A DNA stretch of 64,000 bases, from contig NZ_JAGGQB010000008.1 of the NCBI RefSeq assembly GCF_018613535.1, forward strand, positions 62,001 to 126,000, read 5' to 3'. The notes beneath the pieces were generated by a model that saw only the letters and a program-made list of their open reading frames with translations, was not told the origin of the DNA and searched no databases. This DNA is from Bacillus sp. ISL-51 (GTDB lineage: Bacteria; Bacillota; Bacilli; Bacillales; Bacillaceae). This document shows, piece by piece, positions 9,535 through 19,010 of this stretch. The position numbers and the translations under genes were made by a program. The stretch's first letter is position 1. Every line of letters starts with the position of its first letter.

Positions 9535-10521
9535 TTGAGTCAAACTGCCGCAAAAGTGAATCAAGAGGTTCAGGCTTTCTTGCAAGATTTGAAAGGAAAA
9601 ACGATTGATCATGTCTTTTTTGTCGCATGCGGAGGTTCTTCAGCCATTATGCACCCGAGCAAGTACGTGTTTGACAGAGAGGCGAAAGCAATCAGTTCCG
9701 ATCTCTACAGCTCGAATGAATTTATTCAGCGCAATCCCGTGCAGCTCGGAGAAAACTCTCTCGTTATTTTGTGCTCGCATTCAGGCAACACGCCGGAAAC
9801 GGTAAAAGCCGCCGGGTTTGCGAGAAAAAAAGGCGCGCTGACAATAGCGATGACCTTTGAGCCTGGCTCCCCGTTAGCGAAAGAAGCTCAATATGTCGCC
9901 GTATACGATTGGGGCGAAGAAGCATTGGCGATAAACACAAACTACGGCGTCCTTTACCAAATTGTCTTCGGCGCTTTAAACGTACTGGAAAACCATGCGG
10001 CGTTTGAGCAGGCGATCGACGGGCTTGATAAGCTGCAGGCCGTTTATGATAAAGCGCTTGAACAGGAAGCGGAAAACGCGAAAGCATTTGCGAAAGCCCA
10101 CGAAAAAGAAGACATCATTTATACAATGGCAAGCGGTGCAAACTACGGCGTCGCTTACTCCTACAGCATCTGCATTCTTATGGAAATGCAATGGATTCAC
10201 TCCCACGCCATTCATGCCGGAGAATATTTTCACGGGCCGTTCGAAATCATTGATGAATCCGTTCCGTTTATTATTCTGCTCGGCTTAGATGAAACAAGGC
10301 CGCTTGAAGAGCGGGCGCTTTCCTTCTCTAAAAAATACGGCAAAAAACTGACTGTGCTTGATGCTGAAACGTATAATTTTTCCGGAATTGGTGAATCGGT
10401 AAAAGGTTATCTTGCTCCCCTCGTGTTAAACAGGGTGCTGAGAAGCTATGCGGATGCTTTGGCCGATGCAAGAAATCATCCGTTAAGCCAGAGACGATAT
10501 ATGTGGAAAGTCGAATATTAA
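9535..10521 (+). CDS. frlB: Fructosamine-6-phosphate deglycase FrlB
   Basis: FrlB cleaves 6-phosphofructose-amino acids to glucose 6-phosphate and the free amino acid, the last step of Amadori-product use. Two SIS (sugar isomerase) folds are present. The first contains FVACGGSSAIMHPSKYV and the phosphosugar loop CSHSGNTPET; the second contains EMQWIHSHAIHAGEYFHGP with the catalytic Glu/His region. The TTG at 9535 follows GAGGAG and gives the start MSQTAAKVNQEVQAFL, as in B. subtilis; a GTG at 9526 would be too close to the ribosome site. It is the first gene of frlB-O-N-M-D. Confidence 0.95.
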   Translation: MSQTAAKVNQEVQAFLQDLKGKTIDHVFFVACGGSSAIMHPSKYVFDREAKAISSDLYSSNEFIQRNPVQLGENSLVILCSHSGNTPETVKAAGFARKKGALTIAMTFEPGSPLAKEAQYVAVYDWGEEALAINTNYGVLYQIVFGALNVLENHAAFEQAIDGLDKLQAVYDKALEQEAENAKAFAKAHEKEDIIYTMASGANYGVAYSYSICILMEMQWIHSHAIHAGEYFHGPFEIIDESVPFIILLGLDETRPLEERALSFSKKYGKKLTVLDAETYNFSGIGESVKGYLAPLVLNRVLRSYADALADARNHPLSQRRYMWKVEY

Positions 10522-10537
10522 AATCGCGGATTATACT

Positions 10538-10577
10538 TCATCAGACTATAATGATATATAACATTATAGTCTGATGA
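10538..10577. repeat. Perfect 16-base inverted repeat before frlO
   Basis: TCATCAGACTATAATG and its exact reverse complement CATTATAGTCTGATGA flank the 8-base spacer ATATATAA. The repeat covers the frlB-frlO gap and ends just before the frlO ribosome site. It can form a strong RNA hairpin (processing or stability signal) or be an operator; the TATAAT inside could also serve as a -10 box for an internal promoter. Confidence 0.8.
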
Positions 10578-10594
10578 CAAAGGAGGAAAAGCAT

Positions 10595-11863
10595 CTGAAA
10601 AAGCTCATTTGTCTGTTTATTCTGATATCCGTATTTCTGCTTTCCGTCACCGGCTGTTCAAGCCAAAGCAGTTCCTCAGACGGGAAAGTGACCCTGAAGT
10701 TTTTCCACAGGTGGCCGAAAGAGCCGGAAAAAAGCTATTTTGAAGAGGCGGTTAAGGAATTTGAAGCCGCTCATCCGGACATTCACATCCAAACTGAAGC
10801 GGTATTAAATGATTCCTATAAAGATAAAGTCAAAGTCATGCTAGGGACAACGAGCCCTCCTGATATTTTCTTTTCATGGAGCGACCGATTTGCAGATAAA
10901 TTCATCAAAGGAAATAAAGCCCTCGATCTTTCTTCCTTTTATCAACAAGATAAGGATTGGTCTTCACAGCTTGTCCAGTCACAAATCAAACCCTTTACGT
11001 ATAACGGCAAAGAGTACGGCGTTCCTTGGCAAATGGACGCAAAATCATTTTTTTATAATAAAGACATTTTTAAGAAACTGAACCTGAAGCCGCCGGCGAC
11101 GTGGAATGAGCTTATCACGGTGTCTGCAAAGCTGAAGGAAAACGGGTATATCCCGATCAGCTTCGGCACAAAAGCGCCGTGGACCATTTCCCATTATATC
11201 GGGACACTGAACCAGCGCATGGTGGATGAAAAAACGAGAGAAAAAGATTATAACCCGAAAACGGGATCATTTACAGATGAAGGCTACGTCAAAGCGCTTG
11301 AAAAGCTTGAGGAGCTTATGCCTTACTTTACAAAGCATGTGAACTCCGTGGATCACGAATATGTGCGGCAGCAATTTACGAGCGGAAAAGCGGCGATGAT
11401 TTATGCAGAGACGGCAGAGATTAAGCTCGTTGACCCGGTGAACCTGGGACTGTTTCCGTTTCCGAAAATCAGCGGGGAAAAGGGATCACCTCGCGCATTA
11501 ACCGGATCGCCAGAAGGGTTTATGATTTCTTCGAAAACGAAGCACCCGAAGGAAGCGATGGAATTTCTCCAGTTTTTAACCTCGAAAAAAATGGGTGAGA
11601 AGCTGATCAAGGATGTCGGCAAATACAGTGCGGTTCAGGGAACGGCGACAGAAAAGAATTCGGCCCCGATCCAGCGTGAAGCCGTACAGGACATCACAAG
11701 CGCCGAATCAATGGTGCCGTGGTTTGATATGGATGTTGATGTTGAAATCGCGGATGTGTATGCCGCAAGCGTCCAGCAGATGCTTGGGGGAACGATGACG
11801 CCGCAGCAGGTGATGAAGGCGGTGCAAAAAGCAGCGCAGCAAGTCAAAGCGTCCGCTGAATAG
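10595..11863 (+). CDS. frlO: Fructosamine ABC transporter binding lipoprotein FrlO
   Basis: This extracellular solute-binding protein (family 1) captures fructosamines for the FrlN-FrlM-MsmX importer. A lipoprotein signal ([15 protein letters not shown], Cys in the lipobox LSVTGC) anchors it to the membrane. The mature part starts [20 protein letters not shown]. The start is unusual. The only ATG in frame (10574) lies before the ribosome site AGGAGG (10581-10586), while a CTG at 10595 sits 8 bases behind it and gives MKKLICLF, the expected signal-peptide start. I therefore choose CTG, which is rare. It follows frlB in the operon. Confidence 0.9.
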   Translation: MKKLICLFILISVFLLSVTGCSSQSSSSDGKVTLKFFHRWPKEPEKSYFEEAVKEFEAAHPDIHIQTEAVLNDSYKDKVKVMLGTTSPPDIFFSWSDRFADKFIKGNKALDLSSFYQQDKDWSSQLVQSQIKPFTYNGKEYGVPWQMDAKSFFYNKDIFKKLNLKPPATWNELITVSAKLKENGYIPISFGTKAPWTISHYIGTLNQRMVDEKTREKDYNPKTGSFTDEGYVKALEKLEELMPYFTKHVNSVDHEYVRQQFTSGKAAMIYAETAEIKLVDPVNLGLFPFPKISGEKGSPRALTGSPEGFMISSKTKHPKEAMEFLQFLTSKKMGEKLIKDVGKYSAVQGTATEKNSAPIQREAVQDITSAESMVPWFDMDVDVEIADVYAASVQQMLGGTMTPQQVMKAVQKAAQQVKASAE

Positions 11864-11890
11864 AAAAGGCTCTTTTGTTAAAGGAGATGA

Positions 11891-12775
11891 ATGTTCTTGG
11901 TCAACCAAAATCGATTCATTCCGTATTTGTTTCTTGCGCCGGCTCTGATTTTTTTACTTTTCGTTTACGTTCCGATTATTGAAAATGTGTTTTTCAGTTT
12001 GTTTGAATGGAGCTCATTTAATCCTGAAAAAACGTTTATCGGATTTAAAAACTATATCGAGCTGTTTCATGATCCTGTGTTTTTCAAAGCGCTCGGCAAC
12101 AATGTGCTGTATGCGGTGATTTCGCTTATCTGCCAAGTGTGCGGAGGGTTAATCCTGGCGGCTGTGCTGGAAGACAGATTGGTGAGAAAGTGGTCGCCGT
12201 TTTTCCGCACGGTATTTTTTCTCCCTGTCGTCATTTCCATGACCGTCATTGCTTTGCTGTTTGATTTTATTTATAACCCGGAGATCGGGCTATTGAATCA
12301 GCTGTTGGAGGCCGTCGGGCTTGATGAGCTGACGCGGGCCTGGCTCGGCGATGAAAGCACCGCCATGCTGTCTGTCATTTTTGTTTCTCAATGGCAGTCC
12401 GTCGGTTATATCGCCATGTTGTATATTGTATCCATTCAAAAGATACCGGATGAATTGTACGAATCGGCACAGCTGGACGGCGCAGGCAAGGTGCAGCAGT
12501 TTTTTCACATTACAGTGCCGCAGACGAAAGAAATGTCGTTTGTTGCGGTGGTAATGACGCTGACCGGGGCATTTACCGTATTTAACGAGCCGTACATTTT
12601 GACAGGCGGCGGGCCGGGTAACGCTTCTGAAGTGCTGAGCACGTTTTTATATAAGAGCGCCTTTACAAAAGATATGATGGGATACGCTTCTGCGATCGCG
12701 ACCGTGGTGCTTTTGCTTACGCTTGCCTTGTCGCTCATGCAAATGAAGTTTTTTAAAACCGGAAAGGAGGAGTAG
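11891..12775 (+). CDS. frlN: Fructosamine ABC transporter permease FrlN
   Basis: FrlN is one of the two membrane permeases of the fructosamine importer (MalF type, 294 residues). It has about six membrane helices and the cytoplasmic coupling motif ESAQLDGAGKVQQFFHITVP (EAA loop) that contacts the ATPase MsmX. The ATG at 11891 lies close behind AAAGGAG; a TTG at 11897 has better spacing and is an alternative start. It lies between frlO and frlM. Confidence 0.93.
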   Translation: MFLVNQNRFIPYLFLAPALIFLLFVYVPIIENVFFSLFEWSSFNPEKTFIGFKNYIELFHDPVFFKALGNNVLYAVISLICQVCGGLILAAVLEDRLVRKWSPFFRTVFFLPVVISMTVIALLFDFIYNPEIGLLNQLLEAVGLDELTRAWLGDESTAMLSVIFVSQWQSVGYIAMLYIVSIQKIPDELYESAQLDGAGKVQQFFHITVPQTKEMSFVAVVMTLTGAFTVFNEPYILTGGGPGNASEVLSTFLYKSAFTKDMMGYASAIATVVLLLTLALSLMQMKFFKTGKEE

Positions 12776-12778
12776 CCG

Positions 12779-13681
12779 ATGCTTCCCGAAAAGACGGATT
12801 CATACAGAATGGAACCGGATCTGAATCACACGCCGGCCGTGAAAACAGCTGGAAAGCGGAGAAAATGGTTTATCGGTGAAACGTCTGTATGGCTGTTTCT
12901 CTTTATCTATTTGATTGCCGTCGCTTATCCCCTTTTGTGGATGGTCATCAGCGCCTTTAAAAGCTCGGATGAAATTTTTGAGCGCAGCTGGTCGCTTCCT
13001 TCTGTTTGGCATTTTGAAAACTTCGTGTCCGCTTGGAATCAGGGGATTTCCGCTTATTTTATGAACAGTGTCATTGTGACCGTGCTGACGTGCCTGATTA
13101 CCGTATTTGTCAGCGCTTGGGCGGCATACGGGCTGTCACGTTTTCAATTTAAAGGAAAAGGATTTCTGCTTATCATCTGCCTTGGCGGATTGATGCTGAC
13201 GCCGCAAGTCAGCCTTGTGCCGCTTTATTCCATTATTCAATCGCTGGGGCTGTACAATACGTACTGGGCTTTGATTCTCCCGTACGCCGCTTATCGGATT
13301 CCGTTTACGATCATATTGATCCGCTCGTATTTTCTGTCAATTTCTAAGGAGCTGGAAGAGGCGGCGTATCTTGATGGCTGTACTAGTTTCGGTGTATTTT
13401 TCAGAATATTCTTACCTATGAGCGTACCGATTTTGATTACGTCCGGTATTTTGACGGCTTACCATACGTGGAACGAGTTTATGTTTGCGATCATCTTTAT
13501 AGATGACGAAAATCTGCGGACGATACCGGCGGGGCTGATGCAGTTCAGAGATGCATTGCAGACTGACTGGGGCGTGCTGCTTGCAGGGTTAACCATTTCG
13601 GCTGCTCCGATTATCGTGCTGTTTTTATTTATGCAGAAATATTTTATTCGCGGCATCGCCGCCGGAAGCGTAAAAGGATAA
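12779..13681 (+). CDS. frlM: Fructosamine ABC transporter permease FrlM
   Basis: This is the second permease (MalG type, 300 residues) of the fructosamine importer. The EAA loop reads EEAAYLDGCTSFGVFFRIFL, and six membrane helices are predicted. The N-terminal 40 residues are polar and cytoplasmic. AAAGGAGGAG lies 6 bases before the ATG, overlapping the end of frlN, so translation is coupled. Confidence 0.94.
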   Translation: MLPEKTDSYRMEPDLNHTPAVKTAGKRRKWFIGETSVWLFLFIYLIAVAYPLLWMVISAFKSSDEIFERSWSLPSVWHFENFVSAWNQGISAYFMNSVIVTVLTCLITVFVSAWAAYGLSRFQFKGKGFLLIICLGGLMLTPQVSLVPLYSIIQSLGLYNTYWALILPYAAYRIPFTIILIRSYFLSISKELEEAAYLDGCTSFGVFFRIFLPMSVPILITSGILTAYHTWNEFMFAIIFIDDENLRTIPAGLMQFRDALQTDWGVLLAGLTISAAPIIVLFLFMQKYFIRGIAAGSVKG

Positions 13682-13692
13682 GGAGGATGAAA

Positions 13693-14547
13693 ATGAAACT
13701 GATTGCGGTGGGAGACAATGTAGTAGATTATTATCAGGATCAAGAGACGTTTTATCCGGGCGGGAATGCTTTAAATGTGGCGGTGCTTGCAAGACGTTTG
13801 GGCCATGACGCTTCTTACATCGGCATCCTCGGCAGTGATGAAGCGGCAGCTCATCTATTAAACGTGCTGAAGCTTGAGAAGGTGAACACCGATTATATCC
13901 GCCAGGCATACGGTGAAAACGGAATGGCGGTCGTAACACTTGATGAGCGGGGCGACAGAATATTTGTCGGGTCGAATAAAGGCGGCGTGCAATCGCGTCT
14001 GACACTCGCTTTTCAGGAGCACGATGTAACATTTATCAGAGAGCATGATGTGTTGCATACGAGCGTATACAGCAGGATTGAACGCGATCTTCCGAATTTA
14101 TGCGGCATTGTGCCGATTTCCTTTGATTTTTCAACAAAACGAGAGGATTCGTATTTACAAACGGTTTGTCCGTACGTGACGTATGCGTTTTTTTCCGGCA
14201 GTGATCTGAGTGAGTCCGAATGCGTGAAGCTTGCCGAAAAAGCACATGGCTTCGGTGTGAAAATCGTGTGTTTGACAAGAGGTGAACATGGGGCTGTGTT
14301 ATCGGATGGGGCCCGCATCTATCATCAGCCGATTGTAAGGGCTGATATAATAGATACATTGGGGGCGGGAGATTCTTTTATCGCCGGATTCCTTACCGCC
14401 TTTTTTGAGCATCAGGATATTCGGCATGCGCTTTTAGGGGCCGCACAGACGGCTGCGAAAACGTGCGGGGTATTCGGGGCGTTCGGATACGGTCATCCAT
14501 ACAAGCCTGACGGCGGCAAAAGCAGTGAAAAAACGAGAATACTATAA
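13693..14547 (+). CDS. frlD: Fructosamine kinase FrlD
   Basis: FrlD phosphorylates imported fructosamines at O6, giving the substrate of FrlB. It is a PfkB/ribokinase-family protein of 284 residues. The N-terminal sugar-binding signature is YPGGNALNVAVLARRLG, and the C-terminal ATP-site signature is DTLGAGDSFIAGFLTAF with the catalytic Asp. I chose the ATG at 13693 over 13687 for its spacing to AGGAGG and the start MKLIAVGDNVVD. It is the last gene of the operon; a terminator follows. Confidence 0.95.
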   Translation: MKLIAVGDNVVDYYQDQETFYPGGNALNVAVLARRLGHDASYIGILGSDEAAAHLLNVLKLEKVNTDYIRQAYGENGMAVVTLDERGDRIFVGSNKGGVQSRLTLAFQEHDVTFIREHDVLHTSVYSRIERDLPNLCGIVPISFDFSTKREDSYLQTVCPYVTYAFFSGSDLSESECVKLAEKAHGFGVKIVCLTRGEHGAVLSDGARIYHQPIVRADIIDTLGAGDSFIAGFLTAFFEHQDIRHALLGAAQTAAKTCGVFGAFGYGHPYKPDGGKSSEKTRIL

Positions 14548-14564
14548 GCAGTGTCTCGTTTTTT
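14528..14564. terminator. Bidirectional terminator between frlD and frlR
   Basis: AAAAAACGAGA pairs with TCTCGTTTTTT. The stem overlaps the end of frlD and has A and T runs on both sides, so it can stop transcription of both convergent genes. Confidence 0.85.
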
Positions 14565-14570
14565 ATGCCT

Positions 14571-15299
14571 TTACGTGTAAGGGCTGTTAATGGTAAATGT
14601 GACGCGGTCAGTATGCATTAAAAACAGCGAGCTGTAAATTGGCTGGTCTTTTGACATAAAAGCGGTCTTGTCAATTTCAAAAAGCGCATCTCCGATATCA
14701 CAAGCCAAATACCGGCTTTCTTCCTGTTTGGCATACACGACATTTAACAGCTTCGTGTTATGGGTGGGAACGACTTGATAGTGCTGTTTCAAAATATCAT
14801 GCATGGATACGCCGTCACTGATGAACGTGCCGATATCGGGAAACAAATGAAGCGGGTAGTGGGCGATTTCGAATGAGAGCGGCTGGTCGTCGTGAAATAA
14901 AATGCGTTTTAATTCAAGGACGGGGCTCTCAGGAGCGACGTTGAGCTTTTGAGCGATCGGTTTGGGCGCTTCGATGATTTCGTGGGAAAGGACCTGATGT
15001 TTCGGTTTTTTTCCTGTCGATTCCATAAATTCGGAGTAGCCGTTAACCGCGATCAGCTCCCGTTTCAGTTTAGGGCTTTTCACGAACGTTCCTTTTCCCT
15101 GCTGCCGAATGAGCCAGCCTTCTTCAACCAGGTCGAGGATGGCCTTTCTGACGGTTATCCGGCTGACATTGTACGTTTCGCAAAGCTCGTTTTCAGAAGG
15201 CAGTTTGACGGACGGGGAATAAATGCCCTTTTTAATGTCATCCGCAATAATTTGTTTCAGCTGAATATATAAAGGTTTTGAACTCCCGTTATTTAACAA
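14571..15299 (-). CDS. frlR: GntR-family repressor FrlR
   Basis: FrlR is the predicted repressor of the frl genes. It is a HutC-subfamily GntR protein of 242 residues. The N-terminal winged helix contains KLPSENELCETYNVSRITVR and GWLIRQQGKGTFV. The C-terminal UTRA domain binds the sugar-phosphate type inducer. I chose the TTG at 15299, which has AAGGAGG nine bases upstream; the longer frame would extend into the operator region. The gene is transcribed towards frlD and is divergent from msmX. Confidence 0.92.
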   Translation of the reverse strand: MLNNGSSKPLYIQLKQIIADDIKKGIYSPSVKLPSENELCETYNVSRITVRKAILDLVEEGWLIRQQGKGTFVKSPKLKRELIAVNGYSEFMESTGKKPKHQVLSHEIIEAPKPIAQKLNVAPESPVLELKRILFHDDQPLSFEIAHYPLHLFPDIGTFISDGVSMHDILKQHYQVVPTHNTKLLNVVYAKQEESRYLACDIGDALFEIDKTAFMSKDQPIYSSLFLMHTDRVTFTINSPYT

Positions 15300-15340
15300 T
15301 AGGGCGGGCCTCCTTATCTCATGTATTATGTATATTATAT

Positions 15341-15360
15341 GTATTATGACGTTATAATAC
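15341..15360. promoter_or_regulatory. Palindromic operator between frlR and msmX
   Basis: GTATTATGACGTTATAATAC is a near-perfect 20-base palindrome centred on ACGT. It shares ACGTTATA with the tandem units upstream of frlB and overlaps TATTAT/TATAAT promoter-like boxes. It is probably an FrlR site giving autoregulation. Confidence 0.6.
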
Positions 15361-15454
15361 AAATTTGCTTTTATATTATGAATCTGGCAGAACCCCGATC
15401 ATTTTAAAAATAACAGAAAGCTGAGGAGGTTTCCAGTATTGGAGGAGGTTTCTA

Positions 15455-16558
15455 ATGGCAACATTAACATTTGATCATGTCAAAAAAACATATGGCTCTC
15501 AGTCACTGACAGTCAAAGATTTTCATTTAGATGTAAAGGATCAGGAGCTTTTGGTTCTTGTCGGTCCGTCAGGCTGCGGCAAATCTACGACACTCAGAAT
15601 GATCGCCGGGCTTGAGAGTATTTCAGAGGGCCATCTTTATATCGGCGGTGATTTGGTGAATCATCTGCCGCCGAAGGATCGCGACATAGCCATGGTTTTT
15701 CAGAATTACGCGCTGTACCCGCATATGACGGTATTTGATAATATGGCGTTCGGGCTCAAGCTTAAAAAAATGCCGAAAAAAGAGATCACAGAGCGTGTCC
15801 GGGCTGCCGCCGATATTTTGGAAATCGGGCATTTGCTGAAGCGGAAGCCGAAGGCCCTATCAGGCGGGCAGCGGCAGAGGGCCGCGCTCGGACGGTCGAT
15901 CGTCCGTGAGCCGAGGGTTTTTTTAATGGACGAGCCGCTTTCCAATCTAGACGCGAAGTTGCGCGTGACGATGCGCGCCGAAATCAGCAAGCTCCATCAG
16001 CGGCTGAAGGCGACCATCATTTATGTGACGCATGATCAAACAGAAGCGATGACGATGGGGGACAGAATTGTCGTGATGAATGAAGGGGACATTCAGCAGG
16101 CGGCAAGCCCTCACGATATTTATCACTATCCGGCGAATATGTTTGTGGCAGGGTTTATCGGCTCACCGGCGATGAATTTTATGAAGGGCGTGATTGAGGA
16201 AAAGCAGGGAGAGCTGTTTTTTGCCAACCCGTCTGTTCGTTTGCTTATTCCGAAAGAAAAAGCTGTCATGCTGAAGCAAAAAGGATATAGCGGCAAGCAG
16301 ATGATGCTTGGGCTGCGCCCGGAGCATATGGCGCTCGCGAATTCTAACAAGCCGCTTGGCTCAGTGTGCCGGGCCGTTGCGGAGGTATGTGAAAACTTAG
16401 GCGCGGAAATGCATGTTCACGCAGCTGCGGGAGAGGAACGGCTGACCGTCCGCCTTGACGGAGGCACGCAAGTCAGGATTGGCGACGCCATTCAGCTTGA
16501 CCTCAATATGGAACGGGCCATCTTTTTTGATGCTGATACTGAGGAAGCCGTCTATTAA
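15455..16558 (+). CDS. msmX: ABC transporter ATPase MsmX
   Basis: MsmX is the multi-purpose ATPase that energises several Bacillus sugar importers, including FrlONM. All ABC motifs are present: Walker A GPSGCGKST, signature LSGGQRQRAALGRS, Walker B VFLMDEPLSNLD and switch His in YVTHDQ. The C-terminal OB-fold (TOBE) regulatory domain of the MalK type follows (LGLRPEHM). The length is 367 residues. The ATG has GGAGG upstream. Its position beside frl genes matches the yurJ locus of B. subtilis. Confidence 0.96.
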   Translation: MATLTFDHVKKTYGSQSLTVKDFHLDVKDQELLVLVGPSGCGKSTTLRMIAGLESISEGHLYIGGDLVNHLPPKDRDIAMVFQNYALYPHMTVFDNMAFGLKLKKMPKKEITERVRAAADILEIGHLLKRKPKALSGGQRQRAALGRSIVREPRVFLMDEPLSNLDAKLRVTMRAEISKLHQRLKATIIYVTHDQTEAMTMGDRIVVMNEGDIQQAASPHDIYHYPANMFVAGFIGSPAMNFMKGVIEEKQGELFFANPSVRLLIPKEKAVMLKQKGYSGKQMMLGLRPEHMALANSNKPLGSVCRAVAEVCENLGAEMHVHAAAGEERLTVRLDGGTQVRIGDAIQLDLNMERAIFFDADTEEAVY

Positions 16559-16559
16559 T

Positions 16560-16590
16560 AAAGGGAGCCTGACTGCCGGGGCTCCCTTTA
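16560..16590. terminator. Terminator behind msmX
   Basis: AAAGGGAGC pairs with GCTCCCTTT around a loop of about a dozen bases. It lies between the convergent msmX and bsn genes. Confidence 0.85.
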
Positions 16591-16637
16591 CACTTTTCAT
16601 ATGTTCGGCCAGAAAATGAGCCGGCTCTCTTCTGTCT

Positions 16638-17510
16638 TTACTGCCAAATCTCATCTGCCCATTCCGGGTGGTCAATAAATGGGTTGCGGTTGTGCTGATA
16701 GTCTTCATAAATGATGTCGTTTCGCCGTTTTTCGGTGCTGTCGACGGGGTCTTGTTTATTCCATTTGAGCAAAACGGACAGTTTCCCCATATACGGAGCG
16801 GAGCCGTTTCCCGTTTTCTCATTCAGTTCAAGGTCTGGATATCCGTCGTCTCCTTCATAGCGCACCGCCATGTAAAAAAGCATGCGTGCGACGTCTCCCT
16901 TAACCTCATTTCGCGGCTCCCACGAATCGCCGTCATAGTAATTGCCCGGCGCTTTAGGGTATTCCGTGCCGCCGTTATCAAAATCCATGTTGCCCCTGGC
17001 GCTGTTCACCTGGACATCCGCCGGACGCAAATGATGAATATCAGTGCCGGGACCTGCCGCGGTTCCGAAGTTTCCGTGTGACTTTGCCCATACGTGCTCG
17101 CGGTTCCAGTCGCCGACACTGCCTCCGTTTTTACTTTTTGCCCGTGATTCCTGTGTATAGAGCAAGATGACATTGTTCGGGTTTGCCGGGTCTTCGTCAG
17201 TTTCTTTTAACGCATCCCACACTTGGCTGTAAGACAGCTTCGTTTGACCGCTGATGATGCGGTGCAGGGCGCTTTTTAAGGCTGTCCCGTTTTTTCCCGA
17301 AGCTTCCTTGTAATACGTATCCGTATCCGCCGAAGGAGCGATGGGAGCCGGGGCGGATTGCGGTAAAACATGTGTGCCTCCGGCAGTTGAAACCGCCAAT
17401 CGGCCGTACAGGTTCATTTCGGTTGGCGAGCCTGCAGAGGCAGACGGCGCAACCCATCCGGAAATCAATAACAAACAGACGAGCGGCAGCAGCCATTGTT
17501 TTTTTGTCAT
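16638..17510 (-). CDS. bsn: Extracellular nuclease Bsn
   Basis: Bsn is a secreted endonuclease of the endonuclease I (EndA/Bsn) family that degrades RNA and probably DNA outside the cell. The 290-residue protein starts with a signal peptide (MTKKQWLLPLVCLLLISGWV, cleavage after ASA). The His-Me finger active site reads NREHVWAKSHG, with the metal-binding Asn/His further on (TDIHHLRPADVQVNSARGN). The ATG at 17510 has AAAGGAGGGC upstream. Confidence 0.93.
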   Translation of the reverse strand: MTKKQWLLPLVCLLLISGWVAPSASAGSPTEMNLYGRLAVSTAGGTHVLPQSAPAPIAPSADTDTYYKEASGKNGTALKSALHRIISGQTKLSYSQVWDALKETDEDPANPNNVILLYTQESRAKSKNGGSVGDWNREHVWAKSHGNFGTAAGPGTDIHHLRPADVQVNSARGNMDFDNGGTEYPKAPGNYYDGDSWEPRNEVKGDVARMLFYMAVRYEGDDGYPDLELNEKTGNGSAPYMGKLSVLLKWNKQDPVDSTEKRRNDIIYEDYQHNRNPFIDHPEWADEIWQ

Positions 17511-17753
17511 TACTTGCCCTCCTTTCCCTCTATTATCCAAAAAATAAAGCTCAAATTCTATCTTTTTCGAAAAATGGTACCTTTGGATCGGTGTCCATCA
17601 GACTTTCGGCTTATGAAGCCGCAGGGCTGCGATTGGATAGGATATCTAAAAAACAAAAGATTTTTTAGATGAAATGATAATGAACTCTGTATGCGCTCCT
17701 TCTATAATGAAGGTCACCGTGACAGTTCTGCCAGAATGAAAGGGAGGGAGCAT

Positions 17754-18992
17754 ATGGAACATCAGCAGCTTTCGGCCAATAACGGAATTACCGATTACAT
17801 ACAATGGCTGTCTCAATTCGGAGCATCCGCTGAAGGCGGCGTGACGAGGCTTTTATACACAAAGGAATGGATGGACGCCCAGCTTGCCGTGAAAAAGAAA
17901 ATGGCGTCATTAGGGCTTGAAACGAGATTTGATGATGTCGGAAATGTGTTTGGCCGGCTGAGCGGTACAGAGTCACCCGGCGAGCTGATTTTGACAGGGT
18001 CGCATATTGATACTGTTATTAACGGCGGGAAATATGACGGAGCATACGGCGTGCTTGCCGCCATGCTTGCGATCACCCATCTTCGAAAGACATACGGACG
18101 CCCGAAAAAAACGCTGGAAGCTGTTTCGCTTTGTGAGGAGGAAGGGAGCCGTTTTCCCATGACCTATTGGGGATCAGGAAATATAACCGGTGCTTTCTCA
18201 CTTTCAGATGCGGAAGAGCCAAGTGATGGATCAGGTGTTTCCTTAAAAGAAGCAATGCTTCAATACGGTTTCGGGGCAGGCCGCTACACCTCACCTTTCC
18301 GGACGGATATAAAAGCCTTTCTTGAAATTCATATTGAACAGGGACCAACGCTCGAAAGATCGGGAAAGGACATCGGCGTTGTCACTGGAATCGCCGGGCA
18401 GAGGCGCTATAATGTAACGCTTTACGGAGAATGCAACCATGCGGGCACCACCTCGATGAAGTGGCGGAAGGACCCGCTTGCAGCGGGAAGCAGAATCATC
18501 CACGAGCTCGTCCTATTGGCGGAAAAACAGCCGAAAGAACTTCGTCTGACTTGCGGAAAAATGACGGTTGAGCCGAATGTGCCGAACGTCATCCCGGGCC
18601 GGATTCAATTTTCCATTGATATCCGCCACCAGGCAGAGGCCGTGCTGAGCGACTTTCATCAAAAACTGGCATCTCTTATTGAAAGAATCAGTCACGAAAA
18701 AGGCGTCCGGCCCGTCATTGACGAATATATGAGAATAGAGCCGGTACCGATGGATCAAACGCTGACACGAGCGGCTGTCGAAGCGGCAGCTGAACTGGGC
18801 GCAAGCTGTGAGGAAATCATAAGCGGGGCGGGGCATGATGCTCAGATGATCGGCAGGACATTTCCGGCCTGCATGCTGTTTGTGCCGAGCCGGGGCGGAG
18901 TCAGCCATTCGCCGCTTGAATTTACCTCCGCACATCAGCTGGATATCGGCGTCCGTACGTTAGCGAATTTATTATATAAGCTTGCTTATTAA
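17754..18992 (+). CDS. pucF: Allantoate amidohydrolase PucF
   Basis: PucF hydrolyses allantoate to ureidoglycine, CO2 and ammonia in purine breakdown. It is an M20/amidase family metalloenzyme of 412 residues. Metal ligands are seen in LTGSHIDTVINGGKYDGAYG, CEEEGSRF and EIHIEQGPTLE, with the C-terminal His in RGGVSHSPLEF. The ATG at 17754 follows AGGGAGGG; the upstream in-frame extension has no ribosome site. It is followed by pucG after 18 bases. Confidence 0.94.
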   Translation: MEHQQLSANNGITDYIQWLSQFGASAEGGVTRLLYTKEWMDAQLAVKKKMASLGLETRFDDVGNVFGRLSGTESPGELILTGSHIDTVINGGKYDGAYGVLAAMLAITHLRKTYGRPKKTLEAVSLCEEEGSRFPMTYWGSGNITGAFSLSDAEEPSDGSGVSLKEAMLQYGFGAGRYTSPFRTDIKAFLEIHIEQGPTLERSGKDIGVVTGIAGQRRYNVTLYGECNHAGTTSMKWRKDPLAAGSRIIHELVLLAEKQPKELRLTCGKMTVEPNVPNVIPGRIQFSIDIRHQAEAVLSDFHQKLASLIERISHEKGVRPVIDEYMRIEPVPMDQTLTRAAVEAAAELGASCEEIISGAGHDAQMIGRTFPACMLFVPSRGGVSHSPLEFTSAHQLDIGVRTLANLLYKLAY

Positions 18993-19010
18993 TATAAAGG
19001 AGGAATCAGC

